A DNA stretch of 64,000 nt from Serilophus lunatus (Eukaryota; Chordata; Aves; Passeriformes; Eurylaimidae): positions 197,111 through 261,110 of the forward strand of contig VXBA01006131.1 in assembly GCA_013399895.1 (NCBI GenBank). Direction: 5' to 3'. Position 1 is the stretch's first letter. Each line of letters opens with the position of its first letter. This document shows, in pieces, positions 49,091-59,662 of this stretch. Position numbers and translations under genes: made by a program. The notes under the pieces are model-generated. The model saw only the letters and a list, made by a program, of their open reading frames with translations, ran no database searches and was not told where the DNA came from.

Positions 49091-52000
49091 TAAATTGTAA
49101 TGCAAAAAATTTTATGTGGGGGTTATCCCACATATTCTTAGATATTTTTTTTGTGTAAACAAGATTTATGTCATTAAATTCTCTGTATGAAAAAGCAGAT
49201 CTTACTCACTATGGACTACTTAACTCTAGATTGAATATTCATGAAAGATAGAGCTTTTTACAAATAGTAGCTCTATTCTTTACCATAGAGTAAGAGAGAA
49301 ATTACACTGAGGCATTTAGTCAAATGAGATACTGGTAATATACGTGTCTTCCCAGGATCTAATGTACGTATTTCTCCTATGCCTTTTCTTGAAACCTTGT
49401 TCTGTAAATGTAGTCCTGCAGTGCCATGGTATTTCTACATGGCAAGTTTAAACCATTGACACAATATATTCAAAGGCAGGAAAATAGTTGACATTGCAAA
49501 GAAGACAGAAACTGTGTAAGAATTTGAATTTTCTAACCCTCTGATTCTGCATAGGAGTCAGAATTTGACTCTGACACTGGCCACAAGTTAGGTCAGGAAA
49601 ACAGCTGAACATCTTAACACTAAGCTGGTAAGTAAGTATTGCTCCCCTTACTCTCTAGTCAGCATCTTACAAGTTTGAGATTTCAGTGTTTGATCAATAA
49701 TATCATTATTTTTTACTCCTGGGATTCCTACAACCAAAACTCAAAACACTGAACTGATTGAGCTTTGGATTGTAACCTGAAACAGCAAAATTTGCAATAT
49801 GAAGCACCATAAATATAGACATGCAACAGATCAAATAGTGTGAAGTATCCAACACAGTTTTCAAAAAAGGATGTTTTCTTCTTCCTTTTTATTAATTTTA
49901 ATCTCTAGTGATTACTGTTAATGAAAAATTTGAAAAAATTGCAAGTGCCTTGGACTGCTTAAATTTTGCCCTTTGGGGAAGTTATTAATATATAATAGCT
50001 GATTACATGAAAGATGGCATTCAGAGAACTAGGTATCTAAAACACAGTATAGTTGTCACCTGACAATAAGGGAGCAGTAGTCCAAATTGCAACCCAAACA
50101 CTGTTCAGATGTAGAAGTATAATGGGTTGAGGTACGCTTATTTGTACATTAATGCATGTTATTTTCTTAAATTTTGGAAAGGGTAAAATATTGGAAAGAA
50201 TAAAATGTCTCTTAGAGAACAATCCTTGCACAAAAATCCGAGGTCAAAATGCCATAGCTGTGGGCCCAGTTCTTGAAAGTGCTAGTGGAGATGCGGGATG
50301 TATGGTGAAAAATAAATCTGCTTTTTCACATTATTGGTCATCAGTTTTCTTTGCAAGGATATAGTACTCAGGAGTGGAAGACAATTTGTTTGCCTTTTCA
50401 TGAAAAGCTTGAGGAATATACATAGACCTACAGGTCTTGCAAGTTTGAAAAACTCTTTGTAGGAACCTAGCTATAGTAAAATACAAATATAGGCTAGTCT
50501 ATTATGCAGCAAAGAACAACGTATGTTAGAGACCGAACTTGGAGAGAAGTTTCTGAATTCTAGTACCGACTTATGAATTTTATTCATTGATTACTTGATA
50601 TAAAGTGTGTAAAAACTTCTATATTGCACAGTAATACCATAATCAGACTATGCTCCCATGATTGTTTCCTAATTTCTACAGATCATTGAGAATAAGAAAT
50701 TGTATGTTACTTGTTAAAATTTCAGAGTAATCCATTGTTAAGTAATGACTTAAAAAATGTATACCTTTTTTTTCCAAGCAAGCTTGCTTTTGAGTCTAAG
50801 CTATGGCTGTTTCAGCACTCTGTCAAGATCAAATATTATTGGAAATTGCAGTCTTGAAGAAAATATTGCACTGTCCTCTGGAGTCATATTTATTTATATG
50901 CAGACAAATTTTGATGGGGGAAGTCTCAATGAGAACTATACCAGGAGATCTTCTAACAGCTTAGAGAGGAAAATGATTCCTATGTGAAGAAAGCTGTAAA
51001 CATTCATTTTATGAGTTCTGAGAAGTTGGATACATCAATGGAAGTGCTGCTGGACTACTCCTCCACTACATTCTAGAATTGCTATATGAAAAAATTCTTC
51101 TGTCTCTGAGTCACAAATATTTCGTGCTATAATTGTAACAGTGTAATTTGTGTTATTAGTGAAACAGCTGAACAGTGTTCTCAATAATCAAGTGGTAAGC
51201 TGCATTATATTAATTGGAATAGAATTCAAATGGTGAAAACTCAAAAGGATAATATACTATTTCAGAAAGGATGAGACAGAATAAACGTGCAAAGAATTAA
51301 TCTCTAAGGCAAATTTAATACAATCTATAATTATTTTACAAAATATTTTTGTTTATTAGAATTTCACTCCCAATATGTGGTTTATAAACTGTTTTTATCC
51401 AGAAATATAATAAAATATACCATCTCTTTTCTGATAGCTTCCACGCTCTGCTATTTAGGATAATAATAGACCACACATATAACACACAATTATTTCGATG
51501 ATCAGGAAAATGTACTTTGCAGTGTAATTAATCCTCTGTAAAAAGGATTTCTCTTCTAAACCCTGTGATTAGAGCCTCTTTAGAAATACCTTTTTCCTCC
51601 AGTTTGCTATGTTCTATTAATCATATCTATCTGAATCTCACTCTGCAATTTTCCTGCTTAAGATGTTTAATGCATTGTGATTAGCCCGTTGGATAGAGAT
51701 TCATAATTTGCATCTTATGAAAAAGATTCACACTGTTCTAAACAGTTATCTCCTTTATTATGTTTCCAAAGTATGCTAGCACATAAAAGAGAGAGTGTGT
51801 ATTTATTCTTATCACTCGCTAAAAGCATCACATTGGTACATGAAGTGTGATAGAGAGGGTCGCCTTAAGTAGAGGTATATAAACCAGTCAAAACTGGTTC
51901 AAAAATAGGCAAGCAAAGGCCTTACAAAAATCTGCATGATAGTTTTGTATAGGTTGCTAAAGCACACCTGAGGTTCTGCTTTAATTGAAATCACACTTTT

Positions 52001-52463
52001 TATTCAGCCTTGTATGTAGAATTAACCATGAAATGTACATTAGAGTCTCTTTTCCCTTTCTGAATAAAATAACAGTTGCCTTGCTTCTTCCAATCAACAG
52101 ATATAAGCAATATGGTTCTTCCCTGATATGACTTATAATTTATTTTTTTAACTTCACAGTTATTAAATGCATTAATTTTATTTTCTATTCACGCCTCTAC
52201 CCAAATTTCTAATATGTCTTTTTATTCCTATGTAGCTTTCTCTTCAGATTTAACAAAAGGAATTGCACAGCATAAAAGTTTCAGGGAAAAAACCCTTGGA
52301 AAACTTTTATTACTATGCTTGTCTTGAGCAATAAAATAAGATGCTGGGCTATTTTCTAAAAATGGTTTCATTATGAGCTATTGTATTATTATATATTTCA
52401 TCATATATCAATTATATTAATGTGTATGTCTCACCAATATTTTTTTCAGAGAGACAGTGATTT
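49091..52463. other. AT-rich non-coding DNA, no gene seen
   Basis: No recognised gene or repeat. The stretch 51640-51740 has a mixed composition with ATTTGCAT-like and ATTA words that could be regulatory, but the support is weak. Confidence 0.5.
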
Positions 52464-52684
52464 CCCATTAGAATGGGCTTCCCAGGGAGGTGGTGGAGCC
52501 ACCATCCCTGGATGTGTTTAAGGATAGGTTGGATGATGAACTTAGTGGCATGGTTTAGATGGTCTAGATGGTTTAGAAGATTGATTGGTGTTAAATAGGT
52601 TGTTAAGTTAGGTAAAATGTTGGACTTGATGACTCTGTGGTCTTTTCCAATCTTGTTAATTCTGTGTGTAATTCTGTGTGTAAT
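52464..52684 (+). mobile_element. CR1 LINE 3' end with exact 12-bp terminal duplication
   Basis: A plus-strand, 5'-truncated CR1. It starts within 'aatgggcttcccagggaggt' and continues with 'ccatccctggatgtgttta', the 'ggtttagatggtctagat' tandem words and 'gtcttttccaatcttgtt'. It ends with two exact copies of ATTCTGTGTGTA (52659-52670 and 52671-52682). It is the mirror of the minus-strand copy at 3006-3399 and close to it in sequence. Confidence 0.94.
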
Positions 52685-55600
52685 ATTTTACAGCAGGACA
52701 GGCAACTGCTTGCGAAATGTATCAAGTTCCCCTCTTATCCATTAGGTATTTCATTCTTACTGTCAATTTATACAATCTTATTTTGTGAAGAAATCGTGAA
52801 TAAAGGGGAGTAGGAGTTAGTTAGATATTACATACTCAAGAAATGAGATATTTACTTTCATTTTCACCTTGTGTATATCACACACAGTAGACCAGAGTTC
52901 AATGAACATGATAAATGTGAAGATGTTTAATACTACATAATAACCCAAGGATAGTCTACAAAAACCAAATTGGAAAATACTACTGAATTAGTAAGTACTG
53001 CAAATTACAATTTAATAATCAGAGGTAAGAAATAATAGGGCAAACAATTTAGTGAGTGAGATGCAATGATGTCTTCTGAAGAAAAGATGGTAGAGAAGGT
53101 TCAGAGTGTATCCATGCTCAAAAATACAGTGTTTATGTCTACCATCCTAAATTCACGGTTAGAAACAAAGAAAATCTTTTGCCATGGATGCTACTCTCAC
53201 TTGCTGTCTATACAACACATTTACTGGGAAAAGAAGGGAAGGGAATCTATATTTGCTTCCATATAAAGCTGGGATATGATTAAAGAGTGCAACCAGTTCC
53301 AGATGCTCAGAGGACCTTATGAGTTCTCTAATATAAACCATATACTGTGTTTGGAATCACTCTGTCTGGAAAAGAAGTAGTTCTTGTTTCTAATTGAATT
53401 GATGTGAAACTTTGAGCACAACTATAAGCTTGAAATATAAAGCCACCAAGAAAATGACTGGAAGCAAAAAGCAAATTAGTAAGATCCTTGAAAAACTAAT
53501 CCTGGCCTTTTATGATATTAATGTCTAAGCAGGTACAAAAGATCCTCATTGGCAGATTTTAATTTATCATCTGAGAACTCGATTAATTTCGATTAATTCG
53601 GACTTGTTTCAGTATTTACAGGTCTCTCGTGCTTCCCCCCCCCCAGTAGATTTTGATATGCCTGTGCAACAGGGCAGAAGCAGAATGTAAATGCTCCCTG
53701 AAACTCATAGCCCAAATATCAGAATTAGGTAAGCACTAGAAATCCTTTCTGATCAGGACTAAGCTGTTTAGGTTTGGTTTGGTTTGGTTTGTATTTAACT
53801 TGAATACAAGATTTTTATTATTTTTTAAATGATTCATAATACAATTAAATGGAAATTCCTCATGGAGGTATATTCTAAAACCTCTTAAGAATCCGTGTTT
53901 TCATGCAGAGTCAGGAATATGGAGTCATCAAGAAACATATAGATGTCAGCCTTCCGCTTCTATGCTGTGGCAGGCATGACTTTTATTTGCAATTTCCTTA
54001 TTTGTTTGGTGACTTAAAAATGAAAAATGGAAACATTGGCAGAAGTCTAATAGAATAAGTTTCAAATTCTCTGTGGTTTTTTTCCCCTGATTTTCTATCC
54101 TTTATTATTTATTTGGAAAAAAATCCCAACTATCATCAGTGTAATGCTCATATTCCCAAAGCCCATTTTCCTTGTTAAACTGAAAATTATCTTCTTGAAG
54201 GAAATCAAAGTGAAGAAATACCATTGTAAAGTATTTTACTTCCAAGTTGAGTAGCAAGTAAAATTCCAGTAGCTAAAGTGCAGATGCAATTTTGCTGCAA
54301 ACAATGAATTTGTTTTCTACTTTATTCCTCAATTTTTCCCTGAGAGTGTCACCTAAATTTCCTCCTTTGTAGCTGGGGAATAAATTTTATGTCAAGAAAT
54401 CTATTTCACAAATTTTAATCTCAATAGATACATACACTGAGATTTTCCTTTTCAATCACCGTGCAAAGGGAAAAAAGTAAGTATGCCTAGAATGCTATGT
54501 GACAAACTCAGAGTCCTTTTATTAAAAACAAACAAACAAAAAACCCCCCAAAACCACCCCAAAATAAAACAAAACAGGACTTAAAACTACAGAGTTATTA
54601 AAAAGTGATATTTATACATTTTGGTCCTAAATATTCACTGCCAGAATAGTACTGTGTGCCGTGGAGTGCATATGACTTCTGTCATGGGACAAGTCGATCA
54701 CTGAAAAGAAGATGAAGTGTTTGTTTTTGTCACATTAAATAAAGAATATTATCCTTCATCTATAGTCACGGGTCTATTTTGGTTTGCACTTCCTATACTT
54801 TTTTTTGTCATACTATGAGCAGTTAAGGTGCTTAAAACATTTGTGTTCCATAAAACCCTGGAATTAAACTCTCTCCTTGGTTTTAAGTATTGATGCAGTC
54901 AAAGGTAATGTTCACTTCTCTCCATCTCATTAAGTTTAAGACAGAAAATGTAGCTTCAGACAAAAAAACAATATAAAGGGTGGACGACTGGAATAATCTT
55001 GTCATAGAAGCCACATAATTTTGGAGCATTGTAAATATACCAGAGTAAAGTTTGCTTAATATACGATAAAGGTGAAATATGATTGGTAGAAATTTGATCA
55101 AAAGTGAGGTTCTGTGATTCAGAAATAATTTTCTGGTACACTGATAACAGAGTAAGAGGCACCTGTCACATCTGACTACATATTTCTGTTCTTTTATGAT
55201 CTGAAGCATCTCCATATACAGACATTTCTAAAACTTCTATAAGTTTCCTAAAACACAAGATACATGGTTTCAGTTTTCTGTTGCATCAAAAGATAAAGGA
55301 GGAGAAGTTCCCAAAGAGAAACACACATCATCCAGACTAAATCCATTCAGTAAAATGCTGGTGTGAAGTGATTAGAGTATATGGCATTCACTCAAACATA
55401 GCAATAACTCTGGAGGGAAAAAGATGGGAATGAAAATTGGATATTTTGTGATGTTATAAGGGCAAAATGCAAAAGAAGTTGTTAAGCATAGATCTTCAAG
55501 TCCCTAGGGACTGAAAATACTATTTCTTCATTGTCTTTGCAAAGAAAAGTGAAACACAAAGGAAAACCCTGCTATGCAGGTAATTTGGAAATTACTGTGA

Positions 55601-56956
55601 ACACTGAAAGGAGAGATGACTTTTCAAAAGGTGAGTTTATTCTCAAATATATAAAATAAGGTCAGCATCTTAGTGAAAATTAACTATCTGAATGGTATTT
55701 AAGTTGCACATGCGGATTTGTATACAGAAAATGCCCCCCCACGCCAATTAGTATTCCAGGTTCAGTTTTGTGGTAGATTAATTTATTTTGACTATGTAAA
55801 AACTCCACAGCATGATGCCAACTTGTCGAAACATTTTAGGAATAAATAAACATTTTGACAGTGATCGAAAGAGCAAAGGAAGTGAGGGGAACAGAGAGAG
55901 TGGGAGTGGGAGTTCAGGCATATAGTAAAGGAAAATGTTTCATTGTTTTACTGTACCTTCAGTAATTATTCCACGGGAAAAAAAAGAAACAAACCCAAAC
56001 CACAAAACAAGGTAACGGACAGAGCGACTACAATTTTGATGGCACAAACTTTTTTAGAAACAGAGTTACACAACAGTAATAACACATATCTAATGGTTAC
56101 ACACTTGAAAAAGAATTGTCAGAATGAGAAAAACAAAATACCTGAAAGGCAATTTCAAGTGAAAAGAACATTTAAAGATAACAAAGAAGAATTAAAAAGA
56201 AAAACTAAGAAAGGGGCACTGAGACAAAAAAACAATTCAATAATCTTTTTGTAGACTTTCCTTGCCCGAGTTCTTACATTTTAAATAATTGAAGTCACCA
56301 TGTTAAGATCTATGTAAAAACAATGTGATCTAGTAAAAAAAAAAAAATGCATAAGACTGACATTATAGAGGAAAATGCATTATTATATAAATTCAGTTGA
56401 GTGGCCTAAAACACTCAACTTATTTAAGCCATAGAATGTTTATAAATGAAGAGAAGTGATTGTTTTCTTGGAAAATTGGAAATATTTAGAAGTATTTTCT
56501 TGAAACATATGAAAGCAAAACAAAATAATTAGAAAACTAAGTTCTTTAAGAATTAGGCAATCACAAAGTCCCTCTAAAGAGAATGCAGTTAAAGTAATGA
56601 GTGAACTTCTACCGAATCCATCATGATCATTCAAATAATGAGCCAAAGAATAGCCTTTGTCAATTAACCAATTGGGGCACACCTTCCTAAATTTAGCTCT
56701 TAATTATTTCCTATTCTGAAGTATGAGATTTGAATATATTGCGTTAAGGTTACTGCAGCAAACAATTAGTTACATGTTTCATCCCTTATATGAATCTGAA
56801 TTCAGTGTTAGAAACACAAGTACACTTTGCAACAAGGCAGAAAAATCAGATTAATCTTACAGGTACTGTGGCTGATGCCAACTGGTAATCAGTTGGCCTT
56901 TCATCCCTTCAAATAAGACTCAAGCACTTAATATATAAAAGCTATATCGTTTGGGA
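52685..56956. other. AT-rich non-coding DNA, no gene seen
   Basis: Simple tracts only: GGTTT units at 53771-53790, a C run at 53634-53644, AAAC units near 54529-54545 and an A run at 56335-56347. No frame has a recognised domain. Confidence 0.5.
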
Positions 56957-57517
56957 TCACAGAATATGCTGAGTTGGAAGGGATCCATAAAGATCGCTGA
57001 GTTCAACTCTTATCCCAGGATCATCCCCAAAAGTCACACCATGTGCCCAAGAATATTGTCCAAATGCTACTTGAACTCTGGCAGGATTGATGCCCTGACC
57101 ACTTCCCTGGGGAGCCTGTTCCAGTGCCCAACCACCCTCTGGGTGAAGAACCTTTTTTAATATCCAACCTAAACCCCCCTGACAGAGTTTCAGGCCATTC
57201 CTTTAGGTTCTGTCACTGGCCACCACAGATTAGAGATTAGTATCTGCCCCTCTTTCCTTCATGAGGAAGTTATAGACTGTGATGAGGTCTCCCCTCAGTC
57301 TCTTCTTCTCTAGGCTGAACCAAGTAACTACAGATGCTCTTCGTATGGCTTCCCCTCAAGGCCCTTCACTGTCTTCGTTGCCCTCCTTTGGACACTTTCT
57401 AATAGCTGGATATCTTTCTTATATTGAAGTGTCCCAAACTGCACAAAATATTCAAGATGAGGCCACACCAGTGCAGAGCAGAGTGGGACAATCCCCTCTC
57501 TTGACTAGCTGGTGATG
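56957..57517 (-). mobile_element. CR1 LINE 3' fragment, minus strand
   Basis: Read leftward, it carries the 3' end 'atcacagaatatgctgagtt' and then the ORF2 C-terminal/3'-UTR region ('ccttcatgaggaagttatag', 'gaggtctcccctcagtctct', 'aaggcccttcactgtcttcg', 'tggacactttctaatagctg'). It aligns closely with 28938-29520 of the long CR1, so both belong to one subtype. Homology to that copy stops at 57517, after 'ctagctggtgatg'. Confidence 0.95.
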
Positions 57518-57533
57518 GGGGAAACACAAGAAA

Positions 57534-57836
57534 AATGGAGAGAGACTATTTGCAAAGACATGTAGAGATAATACAAGGTAGAATGGCTTTAAACTGAATG
57601 ACAGTACATTTGTATTAGATATTTGGAAGAAATTCTTTACTGTGAAGGTAATGAGGCACTGGAAGTGGTTGCCTAGAGAAGCTATCTCTGCTCTATCTCT
57701 GCAAGTGTTCAAGGCTAGGTTGGATGGGGTTTTAAGCAACCTGGTTTTGTGGAGTATTCCTGCCCATGGCAGATGGGTTGGAATTAGGTGATCTTTAAGG
57801 ACCCTTTCAATCCAAATCGTCCTATGATTCTAAGTA
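57534..57836 (+). mobile_element. CR1 LINE 3' end of a different subtype, plus strand
   Basis: A plus-strand fragment with the CR1 phrases 'gaagaaattctttactgtga', 'gaggcactggaagtggttgc' and 'gttcaaggctaggttggatg'. The 3' terminus is 'ggtgatctttaaggaccctt' followed by 'cctatgattct'. This end differs from the other two CR1 end types here. Its 5' end lies only about 16 bp from the 5' end of the minus-strand CR1 before it, so the two sit back to back. Confidence 0.94.
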
Positions 57837-58049
57837 TTATTATAATAAAAAATAGATTGTTTGCCTACATTCATAACCTAACATCCCTCTTTCAATGCTC
57901 TTGATAGTATAAAAATGCTGTTTTAAATATTCAAAACACCACTGTTTAGATCATTATTGCTCCAAAGCTGAGATCAACACCTGAAATTGTTTCCATTGAG
58001 AATGTGTACAAGTTCTTCAGTCTCCTTAAATGGAAAACCAATTCTCCAC
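57837..58049. other. AT-rich spacer before the GC-rich block
   Basis: Ordinary AT-rich sequence. It ends at an N at 58050, beyond which the composition changes abruptly. Confidence 0.6.
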
Positions 58050-58050
58050 N
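58050..58050. other. Single unresolved base at a composition break
   Basis: One N separates AT-rich flank ('aaaaccaattctccac') from GC-rich sequence ('tgggctctttcccg'). Together with the second single N at 58946, it suggests a joint between assembled pieces rather than a miscalled base. Confidence 0.7.
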
Positions 58051-58644
58051 TGGGCTCTTTCCCGTCTCCTTGCTGCCCAGCTTCGGTGGAGGGACAGGAG
58101 CAGGGTTGGCGTACCTGCAGCTGAAAGGCCATTCAGTGCAGTGGGTGCAGAGCCAAGCGTGCAAAGATGCTTCCACCATTTTCACCGCTTTTACTGGTGG
58201 TGTGGGCGGTGGCAGCAGTGACAGTGCCCAGCTCATGGCAGTGGAAAGACACACTGAACTGATCCGGCTTTCCGGAACGCATGCCTGCAAAACTGGGCAG
58301 AGGGGGCTGTGTGTTCCGCCATGGCGAGCCCAGAGCCCCTCCACGTTTGCTGCCCACACTAGTGGCGGTGCAGGACACCGCACACTCGCGGCTGGCTGGG
58401 CGGAGGCGGCAGTGTGGGTGGCAGCGGGGCTCAGTGGCTGCATCTGTGGTGCTGGTGCCCACCTCATGCCACAGCGAGCTGGGCTGGGCTTGGTGGTTGC
58501 TCAGGCACGTGGCTCAGGTCCTACACAGTGCAGTGGTGGGAGGCGGTGCGGGGTGGTGGCTTTTCTTCTGACAGGCAACTGACAAGAGCCCCTACCGGGA
58601 GTGGCCGTGGCCACACAGCTCCTGCTCTGCGCTGCCAGAAGGCA
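58051..58644 (+). other. GC-rich, CpG-containing block of unknown origin
   Basis: About 600 bp that is far richer in G, C and CpG than the rest of the window, with many GTGG/GGTGG and GCAG words. Overlapping frames are open in several phases on both strands (for example 58004-58582 plus and 57946-58467 minus), as expected for stop-poor GC-rich DNA, and none has a recognised domain. It adjoins the candidate LTR at 58645 and could be internal sequence of the same endogenous retrovirus, a different GC-rich repeat, or a misplaced piece. I do not assign it a function. Confidence 0.4.
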
Positions 58645-58697
58645 TGTGGTGGCAACTGACCCACAGGCAACCCCCACCACCCACGGCTGGTCCCTGC

Positions 58698-59194
58698 GTG
58701 CGGTGAGTGCCCACAGGTGTGGCTAGTGGCCTCGGGAGTGCCCCCACGCCCCGCAGTCAGCAGCGGATGCTGGCCTCCAGACCCTGAGTACATGGCATTT
58801 CAGTGGGAACCACCATTTTGCCTGGAGTCAAGATCACGAAAGAGAGATGGGGCCCAGCGCCGCCAGCCAACCAGAGAATGGCTTGGCCAGGAAGATGATG
58901 TCAGACTCCCACGGGACTTCAAGGACATAAAAGCTGTGGACACGGNGTGCGGTGAGTGCCCACAGGTGTGGCTAGTGGCCTCGGGAGTGCCCCCACGCCC
59001 CGCAGTCAGCAGCGGATGCTGGCCTCCAGACCCTGAGTACATGGCATTTCAGTGGGAACCACCATTTTGCCTGGAGTCAAGATCACGAAAGAGAGATGGG
59101 GCCCAGCGCCGCCAGCCAACCAGAGAATGGCTTGGCCAGGAAGATGATGTCAGTCTCCCACGGGACTTCAAGGACATAAAAGCTGTGGACACGG
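58698..59194. repeat. Tandem 248-bp duplication around a single N
   Basis: Bases 58698-58945 and 58947-59194 are identical over 248 bp except for one substitution (A at 58905, T at 59154). The copies are separated only by the N at 58946. This is the pattern left when two overlapping contig ends, perhaps two alleles, are joined without merging. Confidence 0.95.
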
Positions 59195-59573
59195 AAGTCC
59201 TGCCCCTCTATTCTTGGCTGTCTCTTCAGTTGAGACAATTGCGGCTCCCCCTCTCCCAGCTCCCGGCTGATTTCCCCCCACCTCCATCAGCACTGGAGCC
59301 AAACCAGCCTAACCGCAAGTGCTAGTTTTCTCTGTGGGAGTCCCTGGGAGGGGGGTGCTTTTCACTATTTTCTGTCTAGCAGAGAGTTCAAGAGCCGGGA
59401 GCGTACTATCAGAGAGGTGGCTCCCCTTCCTTCCCCTGCTTCTCAGCCAACCACCTGGCTTTTAGATGCAGTTTGGGTTTTTTTGTTTTCTTCGCGTAAC
59501 AACTGTCAGGTGTTGTATTTGTGTATTTTGTCTGGAGGTCCCATGAGGTTGTTTTTCTGGTTGAGCCCTAGAC

Positions 59574-59579
59574 AATAAA
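59574..59579 (+). terminator. Polyadenylation signal of the candidate LTR
   Basis: AATAAA in 'agacaataaaactgtcac', followed within 35 bp by a T/G-rich segment ('ttgatttctgttcagtcttt') as expected downstream of a cleavage site. Confidence 0.55.
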
Positions 59580-59662
59580 ACTGTCACTTGATGTTGATTT
59601 CTGTTCAGTCTTTTGTCACTCTTGCATGCCCGTCAAGTGATATAGTGGTTCAAACCACCACA

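Larger units (their letters stand above)
58645..59662 (+). mobile_element. Candidate ERV LTR with perfect 8-bp terminal inverted repeat
   Basis: The segment starts TGTGGTGG (58645-58652) and ends CCACCACA (59655-59662), exact inverted complements that obey the TG...CA rule of retroviral LTRs. In plus orientation it has a TATA-like 'acataaaag' (copy 2 at 59174-59182), then an AATAAA at 59574-59579 about 90 bp from the end, in the usual U3-R-U5 order. The distance from TATA to AATAAA (about 400 bp) is long for an R region, which is a weakness. A 248-bp part is present twice around an N (58698-58945 and 58947-59194). If one copy is an artefact, the true length is about 769 bp. No target duplication is evident: the right flank is 'actat' and the left flank differs. 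It could be the 3' LTR of a partly assembled provirus or a solo LTR at a faulty joint. Confidence 0.6.

Noticed and set aside
57946..59325. Long overlapping frames on both strands of the GC-rich block
   Set aside because: GC-rich DNA is poor in stop codons; frames are open in several phases, cross N positions and repeat with the 248-bp duplication. No domain is recognised.
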